A stretch of DNA of 64,000 nucleotides from NCBI GenBank assembly GCA_935421135.1, contig OW285190.1, positions 19,416,501 to 19,480,500 on the forward strand, read 5' to 3'. Shown here piece by piece: positions 47,301 through 56,100 of this stretch. The position numbers were made by a program, and so were the translations under genes. The stretch's first letter is position 1. Each line of letters begins with the position of its first letter. This DNA is from Bugulina stolonifera (Eukaryota > Bryozoa > Gymnolaemata > Cheilostomatida > Bugulidae). The notes beneath the pieces were generated by a model, which saw nothing but the letters and a program-made list of their open reading frames with translations, searched no databases and was not told the DNA's origin.

Positions 47301-48918
47301 TCATAGTATTCTATTCAACTTACCAGATGTACAGTGTAGAGGTATTACTTGTAGTGCTAACAATGGTATTACCTGTTAGATGTCAGTGTATATGTAGAGA
47401 TGTGTAGATGTCTGTGTACGTAGAGATGTGTAGATGTCTGTGTACGTAGAGATGTGTAGATGTCAGTGTACGTAGAGATGTGTAGATGTCTGTGTATATG
47501 TAGAGGTATCTCTGTATGCTAATGGACTCTCTCTCTCCACGTCACTGTAATATAGACTGGGTTATTACAGAACTATATGTATCTCTTATCTAAATCATAT
47601 CTGTGACACCCATTAGGTATTCATGGTACAAAGTCTTAACATACGCATCATAAGTGTAAGCCGAGCCAGAGGGTGTGTAAATATTAAGTTCGCATGACCC
47701 AGTACAGTGTTAACTGGGGGGGGGGGGGGGGGGGAGGGGAGTCACTACCCTTCCCCACCAGAAATTTAGAATAGATAAGATAAGGTATACCCAGGTACTG
47801 TTCATAAGGCAGTGTTGGGTTATAGCCCAGGTTCCTACTGAGCCTTCAATATTGTTGAAATTTGTGTATAAGCATAATATCTGTCCCATCTAGTCCAACA
47901 TAACCCCATGCAGTAAGAAATAGTAGCATACAAAGTATGTTAAATCCAGCATCAGTATAAGCAATAGAAGTACATAGAAAAAACAACAGTTGATCCTTTT
48001 ATACATATATATGTTTATAGAATGTCTGTGTCTCAGTGTCAATAGAAAATAAAGACACTTTCTGATGGCATTATTTGTCTAATATATTTTAATATTCTGA
48101 ATACTTTCTTCGTCATATAATTGTATTAGGTTACGGTTACCAGAAATAGACCAATATTTACACAACCTAACCTAGCCTGTTAGCACATTGGTAGACAGGA
48201 GGAATCTCAGCACACCTCGTTACGTACATACATGCCTATATATTACTAATAGTGTAGATTAGGTGGCATAGATGCTCCAGGATCTAACTCCAGCCAGTCA
48301 CGGTATTTTCATGGATGTGAAATTGAGTCCTTGACTGCTCAAATGGTAAATTCAATCCTAGCATAAACTAGCATCACATATGAAAAAAAAGGCCAACACC
48401 CCATATACATGTACGTATATGAATTGTCTCTGAGTCAACTACGTTAAAGTGTGGGCAGGCTACAACAACATTTACGCTATAGCCATATTAATCTACCTTG
48501 CCCATTAAATCACTCTCTTATTCTTTCAGTTTAACTGTTGGGTATCGTAAGCCCTACCTCTTACATACCTGTATATTACAATGTAGTACCTGTGAGATGA
48601 TAACTGTTGTATTTCATTCTGTAGATCTGAGGCTAATCTACACACAGGATGTCATGTCACAACACTCTCACATTTGCACTCTATTGTCAACTGAAAAGCC
48701 TCCTCTACCAAACTGGCAGCTGATGCCATACTGTTCTACAAACATACATCGTATATTATACAAAGATGAAGTACTGGTTTGTACTGCTTAAAATGAATAT
48801 AGATTGAAGGAGATATTCAATTTCCACCTGTTGTTAGTCAGTAGGAATCCAATGAGAACATGTTAACCATTACCTTGGGAAAGTCTTGGATGCTACATGT
48901 AAGTGTTGGCTTAGCCAT
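26368..48918 (-). CDS. TRIM/NHL-like RING, B-box, coiled-coil, beta-propeller protein
   Basis: Probably a RING-type E3 ubiquitin ligase of the TRIM-NHL kind. Coding exons in order: 48874-48918, 46434-46563, 36416-36577, 36209-36293, 35776-35917, 35382-35598, 33740-33853, 29376-30038, 26368-26510. Phases all agree, giving 1,701 nt and 566 residues. The RING spans exons 2-3: CGIC (35-38), CQH (49-51), C54, GEC, then CSFC (71-74). A B-box type zinc finger (HIDLYCTLC, then CSRESKC, about 115-155) lies in exons 4-5. A coiled coil (EEVNQMNREIQRLSKQLAEQ) fills exon 6 at about 195-250. Exons 8-9 hold propeller blades (VGRGGGFDV, LLISDFGANRVYRVNTRG, about 305-566). The first exon (MAKPTLTCSIQDFPK) is inferred from its donor and phase; without it translation could begin at the ATG at 46,557. 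Introns 2, 7 and 8 hold large insertions. The substrate is unknown. Confidence 0.87.
26790..26945. repeat. AAGTC/GACTT pentamer-rich repeat
   Basis: GACTTGACTTGACTTGGAC and its inverse AAGTCAAGTCACAAGTC alternate, giving a self-complementary low-complexity block in the last intron of the TRIM-like gene. Confidence 0.85.
27100..27480. repeat. GC-rich about 210-bp tandem duplication
   Basis: Two diverged copies begin near 27,103 and 27,318. Both contain TCCGGGTGG, GGGACCGGG, CATCGC, ACCCACCC-like runs and end in GAACTCGGGCTATA. The GC content stands out from the AT-rich surroundings, suggesting inserted foreign or element DNA. No coding frame is convincing. Confidence 0.75.
27943..29169. mobile_element. 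hAT-like non-autonomous DNA transposon
   Basis: The ends are CAGGGAAGCCCAAA on the left and TTTGGGCATCCCTG on the right, a 14-bp terminal inverted repeat with one mismatch that begins CAGGG as in many hAT elements. Subterminal blocks GGTGTCCCTTCACC lie near both ends, and GTCCCT-rich words recur. The flanks TATTATAC and ATATATAC agree at 5 of 8 positions, an eroded 8-bp target duplication at best. The element is about 1.2 kb in intron 8 of the TRIM-like gene. A 94-codon plus-strand frame (28,757-29,041) is too short for a transposase and I do not recognise it. Confidence 0.7.
30039..33655 (-). repeat. about 56-bp satellite made from the TRIM exon 8 acceptor
   Basis: About 64 units run in tandem. 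On the minus strand each unit carries an alternating TA tract, then TGTATTATACAG followed by GTACTACTAGTCTAGGTGTA and CACTCTGTTATACTA. That is exactly the 3' splice site and the first 35 or so bases of exon 8, which begins at 30,038. Every unit therefore has an intact AG acceptor and exon start. Units of 57 bp stay in frame and read TGTTSLGVHSVIL, which explains the many open frames here. The array fills almost all of intron 7. Confidence 0.97.
34387..35050. mobile_element. probable solo LTR of a retrotransposon
   Basis: The segment starts TGTAACCACGTGG and ends AAAACATTACA, giving a TGTAA/TTACA inverted end typical of LTRs. It contains a TATA box (GTATATAAAGC, about 34,593) and, about 60 bp on, a polyadenylation signal (TTGAATAAAGC, about 34,643). 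No coding region or second LTR is nearby, so it is a solo LTR or fragment, in intron 6 of the TRIM-like gene. The flanking bases (TATAT and GTATA) do not give an exact target duplication. Its 3' third matches 24,040-24,282. Confidence 0.6.
36598..37175. repeat. 53-bp minisatellite, left block
   Basis: About 10 units of a 53-bp repeat (GTTCTATTATACTCACTACA then CTGTATATATAGTACAGTTA) lie in intron 2 of the TRIM-like gene. The last unit degrades near 37,160-37,175 where the inserted segment begins. The same repeat resumes at 45,183. Confidence 0.95.
37418..37815. repeat. left GC-rich inverted arm
   Basis: Inverse of 44,810-45,182. It contains CCGCCACC-rich triplet-like sequence followed by a conserved unique part (GAACGACCGATCGTTTGAGG, CGGGCCAAGCGACTAGGCCG) ending in GATATACATTGTATTGA. 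The GC content is far above the surroundings. Frames through it are rich in Gly, Arg, Pro or His and are not credible genes. Confidence 0.93.
37906..39374 (-). CDS. I-kappa-B-like ankyrin-repeat protein, 5 exons
   Basis: Proposed NF-kappa-B inhibitor-like protein. Exons: 39097-39374, 38728-38930, 38357-38616, 38098-38261, 37906-38005. Phases agree, giving 1,005 nt and 334 residues, near the usual size of I-kappa-B-alpha. The N-terminus starts MESGYGSSEY; ESGYGS (2-7) fits the DSGxxS phosphodegron read by IKK and beta-TrCP, with Glu for Asp. Ankyrin signatures follow: TLLHLTVQSYCSD, GDTPLHIAARLGRAKVIHAL, RSVVHLIVETAHSSKHREAL and YAPSHIAIENEGYECLHLCL. The tail is acidic (TTSDEDE), as in I-kappa-B proteins. 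If the last intron is retained, a TAG at 38,073-38,075 ends the protein about 8 residues after the final ankyrin repeat; the exon 5 acceptor (GGTAAG|ACTG) is the weakest junction. TATA (ACTATATAAAG) and CCAAT boxes lie at about 39,458-39,498. The gene sits inside the inverted-repeat insert, which is unusual for such a host gene. Confidence 0.72.
39458..39498 (-). promoter_or_regulatory. CCAAT and TATA boxes of the I-kappa-B-like gene
   Basis: On the minus strand TTAGCCAATCAGC is followed about 30 bp later by ACTATATAAAGAGAG, some 85 bp upstream of the ATG at 39,374. Spacing and order are those of a classical TATA promoter. Confidence 0.6.
39525..40060. repeat. CACATCGGG / GGGAGGTCGAAAA array between divergent promoters
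   Basis: About 35 copies of ACATCGGG or ACATCGAAT words alternate with GGGGGAGGTCGAAAAC, forming composite units of about 20-40 bp. The array fills the space between the CCAAT/TATA boxes of the two divergent genes in the insert. No known factor site is assigned. Confidence 0.93.
40086..40226 (+). promoter_or_regulatory. promoter and first exon of the unrecognised plus-strand gene
   Basis: CTGATTGGACAG (an inverted CCAAT box, about 40,089) and a TATA-like CCATAAAAGC (about 40,110) precede a likely first exon ending ACTAATATG|GTGAGT at 40,226. Promoter order mirrors that of the I-kappa-B-like gene on the other side of the array. Confidence 0.5.
40237..41215. repeat. three tandem copies of about 326 bp
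   Basis: Copies start near 40,237, 40,563 and 40,889, each opening with TTTTAATATGTATTTTAATA and containing GGGCTTAGAAACTTTGTAAG and GAGTAGTTATATCACTAGTA. Together they form most of the first intron of the plus-strand gene in the insert. Confidence 0.95.
41997..44000 (+). CDS. unrecognised protein with Cys/His-rich head and Ser/Thr-rich tail
   Basis: I do not recognise this protein. Coding exons 41997-42059, 42647-42725 and 42829-44000 join in phase to give 437 residues; the last intron ends in a long T tract and AG. The N-terminus is basic then acidic (SRKRIPSPEM, then ELGEEEIALFEDCGG). Residues of about 60-160 contain DDPCFLCNKNVGRRRGVHIQ, RICFCYH and NHCIDGKPCHRH, Cys and His spaced as if to bind zinc. 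A long Ser/Thr/Pro-rich stretch follows and the end is helical (FFSGAVEYYRSAIFHLKKNG). Upstream exon ends at 40,226, 41,627 and 42,059 all finish in ATG|GT, so the true start is uncertain. The frame continues upstream of the chosen ATG to a TAA at about 41,970. A 39-nt in-frame cassette at 42,151-42,189 may be an extra exon. Confidence 0.5.
44060..44809. repeat. subterminal repeats of the insert
   Basis: Four to five diverged copies of about 120 bp share TTCTATTGCTACTATTGT, AGTTTATTTAATGTATTA, GCTGACTTAACACATGCACA and ATATAATGGTATT words. Shorter words (ATGTATATCATAGAACC) repeat next to the right inverted arm. They lie 3' of the unrecognised gene and may include its 3' UTR. Confidence 0.85.
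44810..45182. repeat. right GC-rich inverted arm
   Basis: Inverse copy of the left arm. The inner edge reads TCAATACAATGTATATCATA; the outer edge stops within GGTGGCGGGGGA, directly against the 53-bp minisatellite. It is shorter than the left side by about 240 bp. Confidence 0.93.
45183..46412. repeat. 53-bp minisatellite, right block
   Basis: About 23 units of the same 53-bp repeat found at 36,598-37,175, with single-base variants (GTACAG/GTATAG, TATATA/TATGTA). It ends about 20 bp before the donor of the RING exon of the TRIM-like gene. Confidence 0.96.
46564..48582. other. TRIM intron 1 region
   Basis: Contains a 27-bp repeat of GTAGATGTCTGTGTACGTAG at about 47,395-47,500 (4 copies) and a run of about 20 G at 47,717-47,737. 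No exon other than those of the TRIM-like gene is evident. Confidence 0.6.
48583..48790 (-). pseudogene. broken copy of TRIM exons 2 and 3
   Basis: On the minus strand TTTGTAG|AACAGTATGGCATC repeats the acceptor and start of the RING exon, encoding MASAASLVEEAFQLTIEC. After a deletion it jumps into the end of exon 3 (HPVCRLASDLQNEIQQL), with a TGA between the two parts. The RING cysteines and the long intron between exons 2 and 3 are missing. The copy lies between the first exon (48,874-48,918) and the true exon 2, so it offers a decoy acceptor with an early stop. Confidence 0.85.
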
Positions 48919-49494
48919 CACCTTCTCATCAGCCACACCAGATACAACATAGGTGACTGTAAACACACTGATCACACAAATACCTTTTGTCTTAGAACCA
49001 ATAGTTAGAATGCTAAGACCTCAGTGTCCTTGCTTTACTAAATATACACTAACTGAACCATTTTATTGGCTCTCACGTTTGTTTAATGTCTTTTAATAAA
49101 TATTTATTTCTCCCCATGGAGTCTCAGAATTTGAGAAATTAATAATATTTAAAATGTATAACTAATTGTGCAAAATGAAACTTTTAATAATTTCAAGATC
49201 AGAATCAGGAAGGAGCTAATACTAGTTCAATTACAGTTAACTTCTTTCTATACAGTATGTTTCAGTAAACAACACACTCTGCACTGGCTGGGCGTCACCC
49301 TCAACTTTTATGGGTGACTGTAGAATCCAAGAAATATGAAAGGTTTCTTCAAGTAAACTTGGCTTTAGGTTGTATAACATAGATATCATATAGGCCTACA
49401 TGTAAAACATAGATATCATATAGGCCTACATGTAAAACAGAGATATTAGAACATGGTTTAGCTATATAAGGAAGTTACACACTAGGCGTATTCG

Positions 49495-49738
49495 GAAACT
49501 GGTACTGGTTCATATAGCACTGGTCTAACTATCCGAATACAACTTGAGCGTTCAGGCGTGACTAGTGCTTGCTCTGAAGGGAAATCCCCTCGCTAAGTGA
49601 ACATACTTTATTATTATTATTATTGCCAGGCACGGCTTGCCTTGCGTTATAGCTAGCGCTATATTATTGAATAAAATATATTGTTATTGCCGCATATTGC
49701 TATTTATAAGCTTGCACGGTGCAATATCCGAATACGCC
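49495..49738. mobile_element. MITE with TIR GGCGTATTCGGA and TA target duplication
   Basis: TA-GGCGTATTCGGA at the left end is mirrored by TCCGAATACGCC-TA at the right end; the element is 244 bp and has no gene. The TA duplication suits a Tc1/mariner-type element. Its edge lies only about 25 bp beyond the RARS2 stop codon. It contains, on the minus strand, an AATAATAATAAAG stretch that could serve as the RARS2 polyadenylation signal. Confidence 0.85.
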
Positions 49739-49762
49739 TAATATATACATGTATATAAGTAG

Positions 49763-52700
49763 TTACACAGATGTGAGGGGCTCCACACCCAACAGTAGGA
49801 GACCATTAGATAGTGTCAGCCTAGCACAGTGAAACATGTACAGTCTGCACTCAGCTACAGTCAACACCTCATCCTTTACAGTCAACTTCTTAAACGCAGC
49901 ATTAGACAGATGACTAGAAATATAATAATATACCTACATGTATATGAGTATATATTTCAGCACAGTACCTACATGTATATGAGTATATATTTCAGTACAG
50001 TAGCAGATGTAATATCTTGCAGGCTTACCAAGGCTCTGGGTTCTGTAAGAAACTCATATTTTAAACTGAACTTTGGTACCCCACCCAAACTGGACACTCC
50101 CACTCAAACTGGACACTCGCACCCCACCCAAACTGGACACTCCCACCCCACCCCAACCCAAATGCCGAGTGGCCCTGATCTTTATTACCAGAAAAACTTG
50201 GCAACAATCTGCCTTATTTAACAATATAAAATGTTTCAGGACTGAGAGTTACTAGAAAACATTCTCCAAGATAATAAATAATATTACACAGACAAAGTAT
50301 TACCATAACCAGTGTACAGTACAGCTACAGCTATAACCATGACAATCAGTGTACAGTACAACTACAGCTATAACCAGGATGCCAGAATTAGAATAGAATT
50401 GTACAAATATAACTGTAGACTTACCACAAATCAAATAAGTATCGTAAGAGGATGTGTGACTCCATTTGTAATATGGATTTTCTGACTGCTTCGTCATATC
50501 TGTACGGTTAGAGAAAACATTGGTGTAAGTACTACTATTACACACACTATATATCTAGTATATCATGTACTGTTATATGTATAACCCTGTATATACATAG
50601 TTGGTGTAGTTGGTGGACATGCAGCGACACAAATCATCTGTACATTATTACATCTATCAAAGTATTTACATGTATATTCTAATCCCATCTTTATGGTAAG
50701 TATAGCATGAGTAAATTTCTGCATTCCATTAAATAATACATGTAGGTCGATGAAGTGTGAACACTTTATAGACTATTACGTATTTAGACTTGCCAACTAG
50801 TTGTTACATGCTGGTCACTTACTACATTTATATAATGGTCTGCATACTAGATATATAGTAAAGTGGAGGACGTACCTAGCTAAGTGTGTAATCAGTCTAA
50901 TAGCCTCAGTCTCCACCAGATGCTTCAAATCAGGGGACGGGTTCAGCTCCAGCCCACAGTTTTTCTCCAAGCTAAATCAAAAGATGCAAATAACATCATA
51001 TCCATGATAAAAGTAGATGCATGTACTTGTAGGATCTAACAAACTAGATGGTAGCATAAAAGATGGTGAAGATGAACAAAGGATTACAAGATGTAGATAT
51101 AATGTACAAATTCTATCATCTACATGTCTTATACTCTATATCTACACTTACCTACACAACCTAGAGTGGGTTATCTGTAAAAATGGCCCAGTATCAGCCC
51201 CTAGACTGAGGACCTTCTCCCAGTCAAATGTATAATCTTTAAGTCTAGATAGCCTTAGGTCATATACTATAACAGCACTACTACTGAGACTCTCTGCCAC
51301 CTCACCCAATTTATCACCAGTGGCTCTTGTTGCTACAATAGAGAAACTGGTCTATATAGTGAATAACAGCAATGTTGAACATCATACTATGCATTCATAC
51401 GTAGGTCTACATGTGATGTAGTGTACAGACCTAGAATACTTATACTGGATTGAACTATTAACAAATCTATTATATTATAAGTTGATACTGGGAGGATCCC
51501 ACACCAAATATACAATCAGCAACTCTCCCTGCCTGTCTACTCATGATAACAAGGTGTCACTAGTATTGGCACATAGGAGTTGTCTTCCCTTCAATTGAGC
51601 ATGAGTTGTGTTATAGGCCACACATAAAGTAGACAATAATACAATCATAGTAAAAGATACATTATAAAATATTACATAAGGGGAATTGTCTTCCCTTCAA
51701 ATAAGCATGATTTTTATTCTTCATTATTATTCCTAGGCATGACTTATATTCCACTGTAGACTGGATAACAGTTGACATGAATGAGCAGTCCTAGAAAGAG
51801 TTGCCTTGATTGCTGACGTCTTACGTGTCAAGGTTTACTTACTGTGTGTATTCCTCATCTTCTCTATCATTCTATGTTTAGCTTCATCTAGAATATCAGC
51901 CAATAAGACGGAAGTTCCTTTACGAGTACTCATCCCATGAACTCTACCGAATTTAACATGCTGTATCCTACAAATAAAAGTGGAATAATCTTGATGTTGT
52001 GTCTTCGGACCTAGATTTTAGGTACATGCCAATTTGCTCAAGACTGGTCCACTTCCGTCAGGGCCAAAAGCAAAATCCTCATTTGCGTGCGAGAAACCTG
52101 GGTGTGTCAATGAGCTAGGGATAGTTTCCTCCGACCAAGCAAGATCCCTGGTCATTATTCTTTTCGGTCTAGCTCGACTGGCCATCTTAGGAATTTCATT
52201 TGTGACCTAGGCCGGTCAAAGAGGTCGCAAAAACACCAACAGTTCCTGGTCTTAACATATTGTCCAAGTCTCAGTGAATTTCATATCACAAGAAGTTAGC
52301 TCCAGGAAAACTTGCAAATGATATACAACACCTGAGACTGTGACAGCTCAACACGAATATATCAAATACAGAATAACCTGCCTGCTACAGATAATTATTT
52401 AGTGTAGAGTTCACTTGTTAGATTCGAGAGTACTCACAGAGCATAGAATCATAGAATTCATATTTTAATTGAAGAACAAGTTACATTCAATTTCACTGAA
52501 TGACTTTTGGCATCTTCAAACTATTTTAACTCACTGAGTGATATTGAGAACTTCACCACAGTCATGACTATTATCAGTTTCAGTTGGAAGAATTAATTTG
52601 AATCTTTGAGGAGAGGAATTAGTAGTATACAATACTTACAGAGAGGAGGCTGTAGCAGCAGGGGTAGTATCCCTCATTAGATGCAAATCATCCACGATAT

Positions 52701-53089
52701 TACCAATCTTAGCTATGTGACTAGACTGACCATTGTCCACCTGTGATAATAACAACATGTAAGTAGTAACAGCCACAACAGTAGAAGTGCCAGTAGTAAT
52801 AGTAGTAGTAGCAGTACTGGTAGTGGTAGCAGAAGCAACAGTAGTACACTGTAGTGGAGTAGTAGTAGTAGTAGTAGTAGTAGCAGTAGGAGCAGTAGTA
52901 GTGGTAGAAGTAGCAGCAGCAGTAGTACACGGTAGTAGTAGCAGTAGTAGTAGTAGTAGTAGTAGTAGCAGCAGCAGTAGTAGTAGCAGAAGTAGTATTG
53001 CTCCTAGTAATAGTACTAGCAGTAGTAGCAGTAGGATCAGTAGCAGCAGCAGCAGTAGTAGTAGTAGCAGTAGCAGTAGTAGTAGTAGC

Positions 53090-53145
<56 letters not shown>

Positions 53146-56100
53146 CAGTAGTAGTAGCAGTAGTAGTAGTAATAGCAGTAGTAGTAGCAGCAGTAGTAGT
53201 AGTAGCAGCAGTAGCAGTAGTAGTAGTAGTAGTAGTAGTAGCAGTAGTAGTAGCAGTAGTAGTAGTAATAGCAGTAGTAGTAGTAGCAGCAGTAGTAGTA
53301 GTAGTAGCAGCAGTAGCAGTAGTAGTAGTAATAGTAGCAGCAGTAGTACTGTAGTAGTAGTAGCAGTAGCAGTAGTAGTAGCAGAAGTAGTATTGCTCCT
53401 AATAATAGTACTAGTAGTAGTAGCAGTAGTAGGAGTAGTAGTAATAATAACAGTAGCACCATCACACTAACTCACCACGTAGAGTATATGATCAAACTTG
53501 TACTTCTTATATCTTGAGATGAAGGCTGCAATGTCTCTATAAATATGTATAATATAACTTACATGTACATTGTATATATCTATATGAATGTGCATACTAC
53601 ACGCTGTGTATATTCCATGTACATGTATATACATGTACATTGTAGGTATAACAATACTAGTTGACAATACTAGCTCTGAATCGGTAACTATACATGTGTA
53701 AATGTAGGTGCCTGTAATTGACCAGAATTTAGCCATAAATAATATGGCCGCTCAGATGGGACTGAAGATGCCACTGGCTTACGGTTAAGCTTGACCAAAT
53801 AAAACCACTCCTAGACAGTTGTCATACTACAGTTCTGGATGAGAATTGGCCTACTGCCATGCATTCAAGACACCCACGGCAGAACTTGCTAGAAAGTTCC
53901 AGGCAGAAAGGCACCTATTTCTACTAACTTGCATGGATTTTAATGGAGTAGGAAACATCATAGTAATGACTGACCAAAGTACATGTATAGTTTGCAAATA
54001 AATATGTACATTTATGTATACCATACCTACTGATATACAGTGTAGAGCCATTACTCTTGAGTAGCACCACTTTATTACCTTGACCTTTGTTCCCGGGTAA
54101 AACAGCCTGATATGCTCCATCTCTATAAAATATATATTTACATGATAAATAGTTCAGTAGTTTACCCTGTTCTATCAGTATACTACATACTTACATATAC
54201 CCTAGTTTACCCTGTTCTATCAGTATACTATATACTTACATATACTCTAGTTTGCCCTGTTCTATCAGTGAATCACACAACCGTCTAGCCGTCACATGAT
54301 GCTCTGATTCCCACTCATAACAGTCAAATCTCACTCCTAACCTCTGCAGGTATAATACAGTATGTGTTGGTAAACTATGTGATAACTGAAACCTATCACA
54401 TGCATCTACCTACTAACGGATAAATGAGGCGTATCTCTAACTGTGTCCAAGCTTCGTAGTTAATCTCAGTAAGTGTATACCAGAGCTATATACATGCAGT
54501 TCACCAAGTTGGCTATAAATTATTTTCTACTGAAACTGTACATAGAGTATATTCACCTTGTATATTTTATTATTATTCTCTACAGTGGCTTCCCGGATCA
54601 TCTTCCACAAGCTGTGTACGTCCTCTTTCTCTGAAATAGTGCACACATCCTTGAACTATAGAAATACTGAAAGGTCGGTCACTCAGACACTCTACCCTAG
54701 GATCTAGAGCAGTGGAGTGAAAGCTTGGGCTATACTATACCACAGATACATCATCACATATCACGGATATATCATCACATATCACAGATATATCATCACA
54801 TATCACAGATATATCATCACATATCACAGATATATCATCACATATCACAGATATATCATCACATATCACAGATATATCATCACATATCACAGATATATCA
54901 TCACATATCACAGATATATCATCACATATCACAGATACATCATCACATATCACAGATATATCATCACATATCACAGATACATCATCACATATCACAGATA
55001 TATCATCACATATCACAGATACATCATCACATATCACAGATATATCATCACATATCACAGATATATCATCACATATCACAGATATATCATCACATATCAC
55101 AGATATATCATCACATATCACAGATATATCATCACATATCACAGATATATCATCACATATCACAGATATATCATCACATATCACAGATATATCATCACAT
55201 ATCACAGATATATCATCACATATCACAGATACATCATCACATATCACAGATATATCATCACATATCACAGACATATCATCACATATCACAGATACATCAT
55301 CACATTTCACAGATACATCATCACATATCACAGATATATCATCACAGATATATCATCACATATCACATACTGCATATATACATGTACATGTATACTTGTA
55401 TATGTTTTCAGATACCTTGATCCAGATCTGTACATGCTCTTTCAGCCTCTAAAGCTATCTCTGGGTTTGTGTCTTTTAACTGATTCATTTTAATGTAAAG
55501 CTCAAGTAAATGTTGTATTGCATTCTCTTTCAACTGTGTTCTGTCTCCAAACAGACGGTATCCAGCTGTGATGAGACCTGTATGTAATATGCACAATGTA
55601 GATACTCACCCTATAGCTAACCTACTACACGTACATGTATATATAAGCCTATATACAGAAGTGGAGTAACAAGGTACTCAGTAAAGCTACAATGTATATA
55701 CTCACCAAACTGAGTACCCCAGTCCCCGAGGTAATTTATTTTAGTGACAGTATCACCCAGGGCTGAGTACATGGTAGAGAGATAGTTTCCTATAAGTGTA
55801 GATCTCAAGTGTCCTGCGTGAAACGGCTTGGCTATATTAGGAGAACTACAGTAAAAGGACAGTATGGAACGGCTTGGCTATATTAGTGGATTTACAGTAA
55901 AAAGAGAATTTAGTACACATTGGTAGACTTGGTATCATGAGATGAAGCAGAACTAAAGAGAAGAGGGTGAGTCACTGTAGCAGTGAACATAGGATGACAC
56001 AGGAACAGTGAGGCTATATGTTGAGCTACATGAACCCATAAGTAATGACAGTGGCAGTCAGCAGGTCAATAGCAGGGTGTAGTTTCAGGCTATAGTTGTC

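Noticed and set aside
52787..53470. Poly-Ser, poly-Val and poly-Tyr frames
   Set aside because: These are translations of an AGT/AGC triplet array inside a RARS2 intron.
54717..55493. Frames of 200-258 codons over the 21-bp satellite
   Set aside because: The repeat period is a multiple of 3, and the true exon here is 55,416-55,577 on the minus strand.
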